This document shows positions 1 through 12,605 of a stretch of DNA of 64,000 bases, piece by piece. Every line of letters begins with the position of its first letter. Within the stretch, counting starts at the first letter, position 1. The notes under the pieces are model-generated. The model had not been told where the DNA came from, searched no databases, and worked only from the letters and a program-made list of their open reading frames with translations. Made by a program: the position numbers and the translations under genes. The DNA comes from Actinostola sp. cb2023 (Eukaryota > Cnidaria > Anthozoa > Actiniaria > Actinostolidae), in the NCBI GenBank assembly GCA_033675265.1, contig JAUJYZ010000900.1, positions 186,001 through 250,000 of the forward strand, in the 5' to 3' direction.

Positions 1-13
1 GCGTAAGGAATTC

Positions 14-406
14 TTGAAGTCAGTCGAGGAAAGGAGAGGTATGGAATTTGTGAAAAGAGCTTTCGCCGAATTGAATGACGCTTGGAATGTCGTCGAAGGT
101 AAGCACGATATTTACAACATACATCTAAGCGAAGAAGAAATCGAACGGAATGAAGCCTGGATAGACGAGCTACAAGATTTATTCCATGAGGCAGCAGCGA
201 TTCAAGCGCAATATGTTGATGAACGAATTCAATTCGAAAGACAACAAAGAGAAGAAGTTAGTCGTCAAGAAGCGGCTAGAATTGAACAGCAAAATATATT
301 TCGAGCAAACGCAAATGAAACGAAAATCGACGGATGCAATATTTGACGCACTGCTCGAATACGCACGCAAGTTAATAGAATCTTACGACGAAGACAAAGG
401 CTCACC
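14..406 (+). pseudogene. BEL/Pao-type Gag, 5' piece (broken)
   Basis: Two overlapping reading frames (14-346, then 186-422) give a charged, helical, coiled-coil-like protein rich in Glu, Gln and Arg. The better frame changes near position 310, at an A-rich run, so the coding sequence carries a frameshift. At 397-406 the frame reads KGSP, and the same codons resume at 3943-3952 on the far side of a TIR element, followed by more helical Gag-like sequence and then a DUF1759-like segment. I therefore read 1-406 and 3953-5200 as one Gag coding region split by insertion. The sequence starts at the window edge, so the true start is not visible. The BEL/Pao assignment rests on the 3' piece; the 5' piece alone would only be a coiled-coil protein. 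Confidence 0.5.
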
Positions 407-832
407 TAGACTGATTCCATAAGTCGCTGTTTTCGCTCCTTTTAGATAGGTGGTCGCTCAACTAGCGACTTATCACGTTTACACTAATATTCTGTTCAAA
501 CGAAAACGAGGCTCTTGCATTTAGGTTGTAGATTTCAGCGAAATCTGTTTTTCCCAAAATTCTGAATAACTATTTAAAATATCATTTGAATCTATATGTA
601 TGAATACAGAGAATGTCTGGACGTTTGAAAAACAATAAGGTTTATTTATAAAGATGTTCGAGAAAAATGACAAGAATATATGCTATACTTCGACGGCCCG
701 TGGAAAGCACAGAATCACAGAACACAGATTCACAAACGACTCCGAGTTGCAGTATTAGTCGGTGTTTTTATTCGACGTGCGGACCCAGCGTTGGCCGTTG
801 AATATTTCGAGTGAATTCCCACAAGAAATGCT

Positions 833-3190
833 TTGTACGGCGGCCCTAGGAACACTAACGAATGCATATTCCGATTGAATAACAACACTCTGTATAAGAT
901 TTTTCAAGAACATTCTGATGATTGGACTTGTGATCAGTGCCTTATTCAGGTCTCTGATATTTCTTCTGATGATACTTCAATCATCTTACCTAACGAACTA
1001 GAAAATACTGATGTTGACTCAAGTTCAATGCAAGTACCTCAAGTGCAAAACTCCACTGAAATACCTGATAATGAACTAACTGACACTAATTCTCAGGATA
1101 TCAATGATAACCGGATAATTGACTTTGGCCTTGGTAAGAAAGGACTTATTATATGTCATTTAAATATTCGTAGTTTAAATAATAAGTTTGACCATTTAAA
1201 ATTATTACTTAGTGACCCGTACCAAATATTTCACATATTTTGCCTTAGTGAAACCTGGCTTTCAGAAAACCATGCTAGTGATTCCTTCTTTATTGCTGGT
1301 TACTCTTTAATTAGACTTGACCGATGCTCTGGATCTAATGGTGGTGGGGTTGCTATGTATATATCTGATTCCATTTCCTTTACTCATAGAACTGACATTG
1401 AGAGCAAAAGTGGCCTAGAGTGTGTTATATGTGAGATAAAGCTCAACTGCACCTCTCCTATAATTATTGTCACCCTATATCGTCCGCCAAATTCAGATAT
1501 TAACACCTTCATCTCTCTATTTGAGGATCTCATCACTGTGGTCTCTTCTGAAGGCAAAGAACTTCTAATCAATGGTGATTTCAACATTGACTTACTAGGC
1601 TCTTCTAGATCTATTAGATCCCTCAGTGATCTAATATCTATATTTCATCTTGAGCAAGTGATAAAACAGCCTACTAGAATTGCAGCACAATATATTAATG
1701 CATGGATCCTTTTCAACTACATCAACCTTGATTGATCATTTTTATGTTAGTGAACCACATAATGTCCTTACAGCTAAGGTTGTTGATTGGTCAATTAGTG
1801 ATCACAACCCTATTTGTGTTGTGCGGAAGCTACGAGGATCTCCTCTATTGAAAGCATCCTCTCCTACTCATAATCATTCAACCATCACTTATCGTTCCTT
1901 CAAAAGGTTCAATGAAGAAGACTTTTTATCTGATCTCAAATGCACAAATTGGGACTCCTGTCTTCACTCTTCTGAAGTAAATAGGTCTCTTGAAGATTGG
2001 CATGATTTGTTTTTGAATACTATCAGCAAACATGCACCCATTGTTAAACACCGTGTAAAGCATAAGGTCCTACCATCCTGGCTTACCCCTGATATACTTA
2101 AACTTATGAAAACAAGAGATAGTATTAAAAAGCAAACCAACTCTGGTTTGATTCCATGGAATGTCTATACCTTTTATCGCAACAAGGTTAATAGTATGGT
2201 TTTCAAGTCAAAACGCTACCATTATCACCAGACTATTTACAACAACAAAGATACCCCCAAGAAACTCTGGAAAATTCTGAAGACGATGACTAATACAGTC
2301 CCTAACTCTTCACCGTCTCTACTATGTCTAAATGATAAAAACTACGCTAATCCCTCTGATATAGCCGAGGTTTTTCATCAGCATTTTCTAAATGCTCCTT
2401 TATCTCTTAAATCAAATATCATAAAGCCCTCACCCATAATTTCTGATGTGTCTACTCCACATTCTGAACTTTTAGAATTTATTAACAACAAGAAGAGTAG
2501 TCTCATTAAATTTACAATTCCCCCATTTACTTCCGAATCTGTTGCTGAATATCTTAAAAACCTTAAAGCAAAAGGTACTGGTCTTGATGGCCTATCAGTG
2601 CAGATTTTACATCTTGCTTCACATTATATATCTTACTCTTTAACCAATATTCTTAACTTGAGCCTCGAGACTTGTGTTTTTCCTGATTCTTAGAAACTTG
2701 CCAGAGTTACTCCAGTTTTTAAATCTGGGGACAAGACATCTGTCGATAATTATTATAGACCTATCTCTGTACTACCTGTCCTATCTAAATTGTTTGAAAG
2801 ACACGTTTCCAACCACCTCCCGGCGGCCCTCCGTACCCATCTTACTAAACTTTACCTTCAGTCACAGTCTAATCTTGATTCTTTTACTATCAAACGCCAG
2901 TACTGATAACTCTGATTACTGTAAATACATCTTCACCGCATTATATATTTAATTAACTAAATCAAGTGTTACATTTTTCATTAGCAAATTTAAATAATAA
3001 TACTATTGTAGTTTATTTATCATTCTATTTATTGTAAAATATTATCTCATTAGGTCAGTGTTTTCAATTGTAACTAGTATTGTTCTGTAATTATTGTAAT
3101 CTGTAGTTATTGTATCTAGTGGGCCAAATTGGAAACCAGTATTGTTGTATTGCTGTATTTGTAAACCCACTCAAAATAAAGATTATTATT
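833..3190 (+). pseudogene. Decayed L2/CR1-like LINE: endonuclease plus truncated reverse transcriptase
   Basis: Frame 833-1735 begins with a C-x2-C remnant like the zinc finger upstream of many L2/CR1 endonucleases. It continues into an exonuclease-endonuclease-phosphatase domain with the motifs LNIRSLNNK, SETWL, YRPP and NGDFNID. A one-base frameshift near 1690-1720 moves the frame to 1680-2693, where LIDHFYV and SDHNPI complete the endonuclease and the RT N-terminus begins (AKGTGLDGLS). A stop replaces the expected Trp after FPDS at 2691-2693. The frame then runs RVTPVFKSGD, YRPISVLPVLSKLFER and, near 2815, jumps straight to the typical RT C-terminal tail (LPAALRTHLTK), ending at 2906. The palm with the DD motif is deleted. 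The 3' UTR ends in an ATT-rich tail at about 3190. Confidence 0.85.
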
Positions 3191-3191
3191 A

Positions 3192-3605
3192 GCCACTACC
3201 AAATCGAGCAGGGGACTGGGAATGAGTTTATTATAATTAATGTAATTACGAAATTAAGTTCATGACATGAAAGAGCATGTTGAAATTAGTATCTGTGCAA
3301 AGTTTGATGTGATTTGAGCGAATTCTGTCGGAATTATAAACTTTTGAAACTGTGTTGTCCAGCCAAAATTTTACAGTGAATGTATGGTTTGGATGGACAA
3401 CGTCAAAAATTTACAGAGTATGTATGGGAAAATAGACAACTTTGATGCCCTCTAACATCGTCAATATTAAGCCGAAGTTCACCAAACTTTGCAGGCTAGC
3501 TAAGTTTGATCTGCTCTCTCAGAAAATGATGCCCAATTTTACTAGTATCAAATTGAATTAGTTTTACGGACTTGGTACCAGTCCCCTGCTCGATTTGGAA
3601 GTGGC
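3192..3605. mobile_element. 414-bp MITE with about 30-bp TIRs and TA duplication
   Basis: The left TIR GCCACTACCAAATCGAGCAG is matched inverted at the right end (CTGCTCGATTTGGAAGTGGC), and the match continues through GGGACTGG with one mismatch. TA lies on both sides (3190-3191 and 3606-3607), inside the ATT-rich tail of the LINE. There is no coding sequence. TA duplication suggests mobilisation by a Tc1/mariner-type or similar transposase. Confidence 0.8.
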
Positions 3606-3952
3606 TAATTATTATTATTATTAATAGAGCCCTCTGAGTTGCCTATCTTCCAAATTCTTTAAAGAAACCCTTTCTTTTCCTTCCAGAGTTTCACTAAACG
3701 TGGTTCACAAAATGGCTTCAGAATGATCTTGGAAGAGTTATCGTAACGGAAGTAGTTTAGAGCAATAAGAGCTGTTCTGTGATTGGTTCAAATCGTATCA
3801 GACCATGTAACGAGTGATTTGATTGGAGGTCTCCGTATTTCGAGACGAGAACAAAATCTGATATGTTATGTGATAAGTCGGTTACTGAGCGACATCAGGA
3901 TCGACCGAGAGCGAACTGGGACCGACTTATGGAATCAGTCTAAAGGCTCACC

Positions 3953-5200
3953 CACAGCCTTGAGAAACATTGAGAAAGATTTGCAAGCAGCGCTTGCAGG
4001 TTGCAAGGACACGCACAATACAATGCTCGAGCTACTCGACAGCAAACACATCGAACACATCGCGAAGTGCACGCGCGCTATGCTGAGATAAGCGGGCAAA
4101 TTGAATCACTTCAATTTCGAATGAGAATGAGAAGAAAATGATCCGTGCGAAAAGCTCAGGGCCAAACGATTCGCTCCACTTAGAGAAGGTGAAGATGTCA
4201 TTATTTAACGGAGAAATACGAGAATATCCACAGTTTAAAGCGGACGTCGAAAGATATGTCATGCCATCAATCAATGTCAAAAACGCGCCTTATATCCTAC
4301 GCTCCTGCTTAGGACGCGAACCAGCGAACGCCATAAAGAGCATAGACGACGATATTAATGCAATGTGGAAGAGGCTTGATGAAAATAAACGGCGATCCCG
4401 CGAATGTCGTCGATGTCATAATGAACACAATTCAAAACGTACGAGACATCAGAGACGGGGAAACCAAACGATTCGCACAGTTCATCGATATCATAGAAGA
4501 CGGATATCGAGATCTACAAAGATTTGGTTTGGAAAAGGAAATCACAACAACAAGCAGTGTAAGCATAATTGAGAGAAAAATGCCGAACGATGCTAAAAGG
4601 GAATGGACGAAGCTAGTGAGCTCCGACGCAAGCAATATCGACATGGCAGACAAATTCCCAAGCCTGCTAAAATTCCTTCTGCATCAGAAAAAGGCCATAG
4701 AGTATGAAAATGCTGAACTGCGACTAACCAGTGATCCCGTCAAGGCAAAGGGCATCGCGAATTACTCAGAAAGAAACGACGACAAAGCCATTGAAAGCGG
4801 AAAACCAGCGGTCGCTCGTCCGAGACAAAGCAAATGTATACTACATGACAGCGCCAACCATTGGACGAACGAATGTAAAGTTTACCTATCCAAGTCAGTC
4901 GAAGAGAGATGGTCAGCGCTCAAAGAAAAGAGCGCGTGCGTTTCGTGCCTGAAGCGGGGCCACAGATTCCCGGAGTCAAGCGAATATGTGGCGTGGATGA
5001 CTGCCAGAAACGACATCACAAAACGCTACATGAAGAGAAACGCCAAACTGACATGTTCCCCTCCGGGGTCGCGGGCTCATGTGACAACTCCAACGCTGAC
5101 ACTTGCTTGCTTCAGGTCCAGAAGATTCGGACCAAGACAGGTTGGGCCAATGTTCTGTGGGACAGTGGAACGTCAATTTGCTTTATAACAAACGCATAAT
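3953..5200 (+). pseudogene. BEL/Pao-type Gag-protease, 3' piece (frameshifted)
   Basis: After a helical stretch (NIEKDLQAAL...) the frames at 4138-4572 and 4358-5188 give a DUF1759-like Gag core: FNGEIREYPQF, APYILRSCLG, ANAIKS, then RFAQFIDIIEDGYRDL. It is followed by the paired zinc-binding motifs typical of BEL/Pao Gag (CILHDSANHW..C, then CVSCLKRGH) and, in frame 4909-5199, a KRICGVDDC segment and an aspartic-protease start WDSGTSICFIT, where DSG is the active-site triad. Several frame changes (near 4090, 4380 and 4930-4980) and the abrupt end right after the protease start make it a pseudogene with no RT or integrase. Confidence 0.75.
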
Positions 5201-5202
5201 CA

Positions 5203-5330
5203 TAATCGCCATCGCCATCATCCAGCAGCATCTACCATCATCATCACCACCATCACCATCATAATCGCCATCGCCATCATCACCAGTACCACCACCATCA
5301 TCACAATCATATTCACAACCAGTGCCACTT
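5203..5330. repeat. Imperfect CAT/CAC trinucleotide repeat
   Basis: Interrupted CAT, CAC and CGC triplets run directly after the truncated BEL protease. The array is low complexity with no coding role seen. Confidence 0.85.
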
Positions 5331-6152
5331 AACGTTATAAACAATAACTATCTAAACAAAAGCAATGCACTATTTTGCAAATACACGTACATGTAGCAAG
5401 AAAAACATAATCAACAACCTTACAATGATATTAATGTTTTTACTTTTTTTCTTGGATTCAGCTTACAACAGCAATGCGAAGTGTACCAGTATTTCATTTA
5501 GAAGTAGTCGATTATAACTAGTAAGTCTGGTAATGTAATGTTATAAACGTTATTATTTTTTGAGTTTCCATAATCACGTGTTTTTTCTCTTCACTTTCTT
5601 ATTCAAGTAACATGCCATTTCTACAGCAAATAAGTGTAAGTAAATTGGTTCGACATAAAACGCATTTAGAACATATAGCGCTGGAGTTGAACATGTGAGA
5701 ATTGGTATCATTTTCTCGAGTGATGGCATTGTCTTAGCTTGCAAAGTCGTGTCGGGCGAAACGATTTTCCAGTCGATACGTTAGTCAGCAAATCGATCTA
5801 GAAAAGAGTACACAGTTCAGTATAACAAAAGCAAAGAACATAAATATCATAAATCTGACTTTTTTGGACTTATCTTGTGCAACGAAACAGCGTAAACAAC
5901 AGCGTAACTCTTCCCGTGACAACCTCGTGATTATTATGACGTCAGACAAAAGCGCTTTCTGATTGGTTTAGACCGTGGTCTACATTACATTACATTTTGG
6001 TGGTCCATTCGAGATTTTTTCTGCATACAAGAAATGTTCGCGCTTCGGCACTATATTGCTGCCGCCTCATCAGCCTCGCGTCTTCGCTCGGCTGACTCGT
6101 TGGCAATATATTTGATATTATCCATAATCACTCAATAGAGTCCAAGAAAATA
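5331..6152. other. AT-rich intergenic stretch, no gene seen
   Basis: No credible open frame, RNA gene or clear terminal repeat was found here. The only structure noticed is a GC-richer segment near 6050-6110, where ATATTGC and GCAATAT bracket a short inverted stretch. Confidence 0.5.
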
Positions 6153-6734
6153 CAGCTGTTTCAAAAAAGGTTGGTGAAGGTTTTGTTGCATCTTGCATAC
6201 CAATGTGCACATGTATACAGAAGAAAATGCCAACTCAATATTGCGAAGACAAGGTTTGGGAAAATTCCCAGAGTCCACATTGTTGTAGCCTGCGCTCGCA
6301 TCCAAACTAAACCACGGTTTAGTCCGTCTGAGATGCAGTGCAGGATTCCTTGTTCTGGACCCCCAGCATATCTATATAATATATAGTTAATGATTGGCTA
6401 TCGCCAATTATCATTCTTACGCGTGTCCTGATTGGTTGTGGTACTTGTGCTTTGTTTATTTTCAAAATGGCTTCCACCTTTACTTCACAGCCGACAACAG
6501 GCTATAATAACATTCAAACGCGTTCTAAACTAAATTGCGTTTTTCCAAAGTTGTAAATTCAGTGTGAGTTCTACATTTCTCACTGAAAATAAAGCCGTTC
6601 CTGCAAGAATGCTATAACCGCAATGACAGTTGAAGTGTTTCCGTAATGGCCTATGAAATTCAACATCAATATTTTGCCTTCCGCACAAAATGAGGAAACT
6701 TGTCCCCTCAAAAAAGAGCGTCCGAGTTGATAGC

Positions 6735-6990
6735 CATTTTCACCAGCTCATAAAAAGGTTCCAAAGTTTGGAACCTTTTTCTAAACTCATGAATATGTCG
6801 AGTAGATAGCCATTTTCACAAGCTCATTAAAAGGTTCCAAAGTTTGGAACCTTTTTCTAAACTCATGAATATTTCGAGAGGATATCCATTTTCACAAGCT
6901 CATAAAAAGGTTCCAAAGTTTGGAACCTTTTTCTAAACTCATGAATATGTCGAGTGGATAGCCATTTTCACAAGCTCAGGAAAAAGTTCC
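6735..6990. repeat. Left-arm array of a 75-bp palindromic unit (about 3.5 copies)
   Basis: Each unit contains AAAGGTTCCAAAGTTTGGAA flanked by CATGAATAT..TCGAG and AGCCATTTTCA. The core GGTTCCAAAGTTTGGAACC is nearly self-complementary, so each unit can form its own small hairpin inside the larger foldback arm. Confidence 0.85.
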
Positions 6991-8350
6991 GTATAAACTC
7001 GTATAGAGCAGTCACATTAAATATAATACAGCAAAAAAATACATCCAAAAATATTTGAAGTTATTTATTATTATTGCGTAAACATGATTATGTAGAGCAG
7101 TCTGTTTTGCCATATAATATACCGGCCGGCATTAAACGGGTAACTTGTTTGAGAAATATCTCTTCACTAACATTGATATAAGTATCACTATAAATATAAT
7201 CTGAGTTGCGAAATATCTAGACAAATTCTCAAGAGTAAATTATTATTAAATTAGTTCATTATTAGTCAACATGAATGAGTAACACAACGCCAGCTGTCGA
7301 GTGTAACAGTCGTCTTTAAAACAGCATTTGTACGTTCTTACGGCATTTCGTTCTCTTTGTTTGCCTCTAGATCTCTATTAGTTTCGTAGGTTTCTCCTCG
7401 ATGTGGCTACATCTGTATACAGACAGATCAAATTAAACTGTTTTTATAGCTCATATAAATATAAAGTGATTTGACAGATCAACGACCGACGGGCATTAAA
7501 GAATGTATAAACATGGGTAGCGTTCGTTACATATCGTCATATTGGAATCATCATGTTTTGATGCTCATAGAAATCCGAGACTGAATATACACATGCATGT
7601 ATAAAGTTATTGAACATATGTCGTTATATTGGAATCATCAATGAATCCGACACCTGGATATATATGTTAGTAAACGGTACTCACTGGAAGTTCTGTAGTC
7701 CTCAATGCTACTGAAAGTCTAAACAGAAACGGCGAAGAGCAAAATTAACGGCAAACGACTCTGGCTTGAGACTAGCAGTGACCTGGACACATGACGTGAA
7801 CTCGGGGCACTAGCTAATTATGCTAAAACCGTATCCGGTTCAAATTCAATCCAGCCAATCACGACAAGTAACTTTTAATCCTTAGGCATACAAAGACACA
7901 TGCAGTGAGTCATGTTTGTGCTATGAAGATCTGGTACAATTTGATATATTTTGCCGTTTTGGTAACAGCATTGAGGACTACTTCCAGTGAGAACCGTTAC
8001 TAACATATCCAGGTATAATTCAAAACATGATGATTCCAATATAACGATATGTAACGAACGCTACCCATGTTTATACATTCTTTAATGCCCGTCGGTCGTT
8101 GATCTGTCAAATCACTTTATATTTATATGAGCTATAAAAACAGTTTAATTTGATCTGTCTTTATACAGATGTAGCCACATCGAGGAGAAACCTACGAAAC
8201 TAATAGAGATCTAGAGGCAAACAAAGAGAACGAAATGCCGTAAGAACGTACAAATGCTGTTTTAAAGACGACTGTTACACTCGACAGCTGGCGTTGTGTT
8301 ACTCATTCATGTTGACTAATAATGAACTAATTTAATAATAATTTACTCTT

Positions 8351-9194
8351 CATATCAAACTTATGTCCTGCATCGTTGAACATTTGCTCCTGTTGGGATC
8401 CAGTATCACGCGGACAACGTTTTTTGTTAATGCTTTGTTTACTATAATGCACGTGAGGCCCGATTGATCCAGCAATTTGTTCACTATGACCGCTAAATAA
8501 AGCAGATTCGTACGTGACTGGTTTATCATTTCTGAATTCATATTTTTCCTTTGACAATGTGTAAATGAGGTAGCTAAAGTATAAGAGATGGAAAAGCTGC
8601 ATATGTTTCCTCAACGGGAAAATATATCACAAATTCGAACTAACTTATTGATCTCGTGCGCGTGTAAATATTGGAAATTGCCTTAAAAAAACGTCCTTTT
8701 CGAGCCATAATTTATTTGTGAATTCGCCGGCCTATGAGATACAGATAATTACCAAACAAAGAGTTTTAGATTTCATTTTGCCACCGCTTAATTAAGTTTA
8801 ATATACATGTATTTTATATCAAAATGCGCGTACAATTACAGAGCATTAGAATCCGGCGGTAGGTTTTTGATTGACACAATTCCCAAAGAATTCAGAGGGA
8901 TTTTGTGTGCAGCGTATGTCACGCTCTCCTATATCTCTTCAGAGATTTCAGTTCGATTGACTTTGAAGAAACGGAAAATGCCACCTTCAATCCTCTTTAT
9001 TTCTGCTTGGATTGCCAGCTTATTCATTCCTTACATTCGTCTTTTATATTCCGTTGGTAGGTTTTTGATTTGTATTTTAACAATGCAGTAAAAAGCAAAA
9101 ATGTATCAAAATCATGCTGTTTTTCGCCTAAACAAGACTCGCCTTATCTGCATATGTGAAACAATGACCTTTTGTATAACATAAGTTTGATATG
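8351..9194. mobile_element. Nested 0.84-kb TIR insertion in the foldback right arm
   Basis: CATATCAAACTTATG at 8351 is the inverted complement of CATAAGTTTGATATG ending at 9194. The left foldback arm is uninterrupted at the equivalent point (near 7229), which shows this is an insertion in the right arm only. Two short open frames (8327-8614 minus, 8807-9091 plus) lack recognisable domains, and I do not call them genes. Confidence 0.7.
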
Positions 9195-9439
9195 AGAATT
9201 TGTCTAGATATTTCGCAACTCAGATTATATTTATAGTGATACTTATATCAATGTTAGTGAAGAGATATTTCTCAAACAAGTTACCCGTTTAATGCCGGCC
9301 GGTATATTATATGGCAAAACAGACTGCTCTACATAATCATGTTTACGCAATAATAATAAATAACTTCAAATATTTTTGGATGTATTTTTTTGCTGTATTA
9401 TATTTAATGTGACTGCTCTATACGAGTTTATACGGAACT

Positions 9440-10010
9440 TTCTCCTGAGCTTGCGAAAATGGCTATCCACTCGACATATTCATGAGTTTAGAAAAAGGTT
9501 CCAAACTTTGGAACCTTTTTATGAGCTTGTCAAAATGGATATCCACTCGAAATATTCATGAGTTTAGAAAAAGGTTCCAAACTTTGGAACCTTTTAATGA
9601 GCTTGTGAAAATGGATATCTACTCGACATATTCATGAGTTTAGAAAAAGGTTCCAAACTTTGGAACCTTTTAATGAGCTTGTGAAAATGGATATCTACTC
9701 GACATATTCATGAGTTTAGAAAAAGGTTCCAAACTTTGGAACCTTTTTATGATCTTGTGAAAATGGCTATCTACTCGACATATTCATGAGTTTAGAAAAA
9801 GGTTCCAAACTTTGGAACCTTTATATGAGCTTGTGAAAATGTCTATCTACTCGACATATTCATGAGTTTAGAAAAAGGTTCCAAACTTTGGAACCTTTTC
9901 ATGAGCTTGTGAAAATGGCTATCCACTCGACATATTCATGAGTTTAGAAAATGGTTCCAAACTTTGGAACCTTTTCATGAGCTTGTGAAAATGGCTATCT
10001 ACTCGACAAA
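9440..10010. repeat. Right-arm array of the 75-bp palindromic unit (about 8 copies)
   Basis: This is the inverted counterpart of the 6735-6990 array, with the core GGTTCCAAACTTTGGAACC. The copy number is more than double that of the left arm, so the arrays have expanded or contracted independently. Small variants (TTTATATGAG, AAAATGGTT) mark individual units. Confidence 0.85.
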
Positions 10011-12605
10011 ATAGTGAGCTTTTTTTCAAAACATGTTTTAGTTGGGAGGGTTTTGGGGTCTCGGCACTAACTACACTTTTTCAACATCGTTTTTTGAAAC
10101 TTTTTTTTAGTACGAACGATTTCCAAACATTACAAGTACGGTTTTCTTTAAATTATACTATTCGGTTAAGAATCGATATTTATTTTTATTAATTTTTCTA
10201 CAAAATCCTCATAAAAGATGTGAATCTTACCGAGAAAAAACAAATTTCGTACAAATCCAATTGTTTACACTGAGAAAACTCCATAATTACGAGCCCTGTC
10301 TGTGTTTTGCTCGATTTTATGAGTTTTGGAAAAACGCATTTTAGTTTAGAATGCGTTATTCTTTGAGAAAAACAATGTGTCTGTAAATCCCTGTAAATCT
10401 CCCCACAGGCTACGGCAAGTAGCTATGATATTCCAGTGTCTTCCCATAGTAGCGGATGTACTCCACTATAAACCTTGTGGTTCAATTGTTGCTGCTCGTC
10501 AGCTCGTTAACTCAGCGAGTTTGACTACCGAGTCATGCAATCGATCTTCAGATTGGGCCCTGTATTATGTAGTCTAGCCATTCCAGCTATATCCATTGGA
10601 GGGGATGACGAAGAAACGATAGAACAAGTCTTAAACGGGAACTATGTTGATGTGTTTGCCGAGTTCACCTGAATGTTTGTTAGCGACTTCAACACGTTAT
10701 ATTTTCTCAAAGAATGCTTTTATAGCCTGTCGTTGGTCTGGATAAAGACTTTACAATTCAAACTGGCCATGTATGGCTGTAAATGCTGTGTCCATATATC
10801 CTCGCTAAAAGTAAAGGTGAATTTACCATTTTGAAAATAAACAAAGCACAAGTACCACAACCAATCAGGACACGCGTAAGAATGAAAATTGGCGATAGCC
10901 AATCATAAACTATTATATATAATCGTGCAACTATGCTGGGGGTCCAGAACAAGGAATCCTGCACTGATTCACAGATGGACTAAACCATGGTTTAGCTTAG
11001 ATGTGAGCGCAGGCTACATTGTTGTGACCTTTCGCTGATTCCATTCACATCACCCATAGTGCATTTTGGGCTTGTTATGCAAGATGCAACATACATCTGT
11101 ACAAGATGCAACAAAACCTTCACCAACCTTTTATATCTCTCATCTCATATCTCTAATACATGTAGTAACAATGGATCACTTATAACCGGGGGGGGCTTAT
11201 AACCGGGGGGGCTTATAACCGGGATTCTATGGTATTTCTTTTCCATGTATACAAGAAGTTTTAATATAAATAATAAGAACCTGTTTTGCTTTGCTTCAAT
11301 GGTTAAACAGGTTCTTATATTTTAGGATATTTAAGTGGGTGTCTCCGTAAAACACGCCCATCACTTTTACGATCGAAAATGAATTTCTCCTATACTCCTG
11401 TCTTTTGAAGGCCTGACATAAGGAATCACTAATATCGATTTGGTTTCTTTGAAAATCATTTAATTATTTTTTTAGATTTTTTTTTAATTATCGCGCTGCT
11501 CATGGCAATTTCGAAGTCCAGCAGACTGTAAAATGACAAGATTTTGCAACTGCCGCATAAAGCTAATTCGAGATTAAATGCAATACTTTTTGCATGGGTG
11601 TGTAGATATATCCTTCTAGTTTCTTCGGCAATTTGGTTTTAAGAAATTGCATCTCACATTGTAACGGAATCAGGAAGAATATGGACCCTCATGCACGCGT
11701 TGTATTCATAAACCCAAACCACCCCAACTTTGAGGGCTTTTTTCAAAATCGTGGCACCTGATTCAAACTAGTTTACTATGTGTGGATAAAGTACTAATGT
11801 TTATCAATGCAAAACGCCAATAAAATCTTTCTGCATAACATTTTTGAAAAAATCGCAAGCGTTCATACTTTGGGAAAAATGCCCAAATCGAACTTCTGTC
11901 AGATTTCGATTGTTCGAACTAACAACAAAACTAAATACCAGAGCTTGGTAGTCATAGTAAGTCCTTCTGAATCGTCTATAACGTGTAGAATAATTGCTTG
12001 ACCTCCAAGGTTAGGGAATCAAGTGGCGGCCATTGTACGTAAATTCATATTCAACGATCAGTCCAGATCGTAACAGTGTTTTCATGGCTTCTGATGTTCT
12101 TGTAAATTCCATTGTGTGCGAATCTTTAGTGCAAAGAGGCGTCTACAGAGAACCAGTTATACATTTATCAAACAGCAATCGAGAATGGAGCTAAAGAATT
12201 CAAACAATCGAGTGAGGAAACAACTCAGTTTCAATTCTTAGCCGGGTTCCGTGTTTACAATGAGATCATTCGTTCTCAGTCCCCCTCTCCTTGTGTACCA
12301 GTGAGGGTGGTAGAGGGTCATTTCGCTATAAAATATATAAAACGTCTGGGTATCGTTTTCGTCTTAAAATTCAACTCTAATTAAGAATATGTTGTCTTGT
12401 GTATGAATATATATATAATTGTTCTATATTTATGTACTCGTGAGATAGTTGATCATCATTTAGGATCATTTTTAGCCGATGGTAGGTGTTTAGAAGTGGC
12501 TGGAGTACAAGGTGTAGTTGTTGCTCAGTCTAACAAAGGGAAAATAAATGCAAATGGGAAACAAATGAAACTTTGATTTAACAAAATCGACTTTAGAGGC
12601 AGATC

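Larger units (their letters stand above)
407..3942. mobile_element. 3.5-kb TIR transposon with 10-bp target duplication (MULE-like)
   Basis: The left end TAGACTGATTCCATAAGTCG (407) is the inverted complement of the right end CGACTTATGGAATCAGTCTA (ending 3942). It is flanked by the perfect direct repeat AAGGCTCACC at 397-406 and 3943-3952. Long target duplications of 9-11 bp are usual for Mutator-like elements. No transposase is seen. The interior holds a decayed LINE (about 833-3190), a MITE in the LINE tail (3192-3605) and non-coding sequence, so it is a non-autonomous element that has been invaded, or that carried other repeats when it moved. Removing it with one repeat copy rejoins the surrounding Gag frame. 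Confidence 0.8.
6153..11132. mobile_element. 5-kb foldback element with very long inverted arms
   Basis: The left end CAGCTGTTTCAAAAAAGG and the sequence up to about 7720 recur inverted from about 7960 to 11132. Matched landmarks include GCAGGATTCCTTGTTCTGG at 6342 and its complement near 10940, the CCGGCCGGCATTAAACGGG block at 7123 and its complement at 9290, and the TCGACAGCTGGCG block near 7297/8281. The unpaired centre is roughly 7720-7960. Both arms carry arrays of a 75-bp palindromic unit. The right arm has its own nested insertion (8351-9194), and the right tip is worn. No transposase is seen. The architecture resembles foldback/Galileo-like elements, but the superfamily is not established. 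Confidence 0.8.

Noticed and set aside
8807..9091. A 94-residue open frame in the nested TIR insertion
   Set aside because: Hydrophobic and short, with no domain; probably chance in AT-rich DNA.
9440..10010. Regularly spaced repeats that look CRISPR-like
   Set aside because: The spacers are not unique: the whole 75-bp unit is repeated, it recurs inverted at 6.7 kb, and the genome is eukaryotic.
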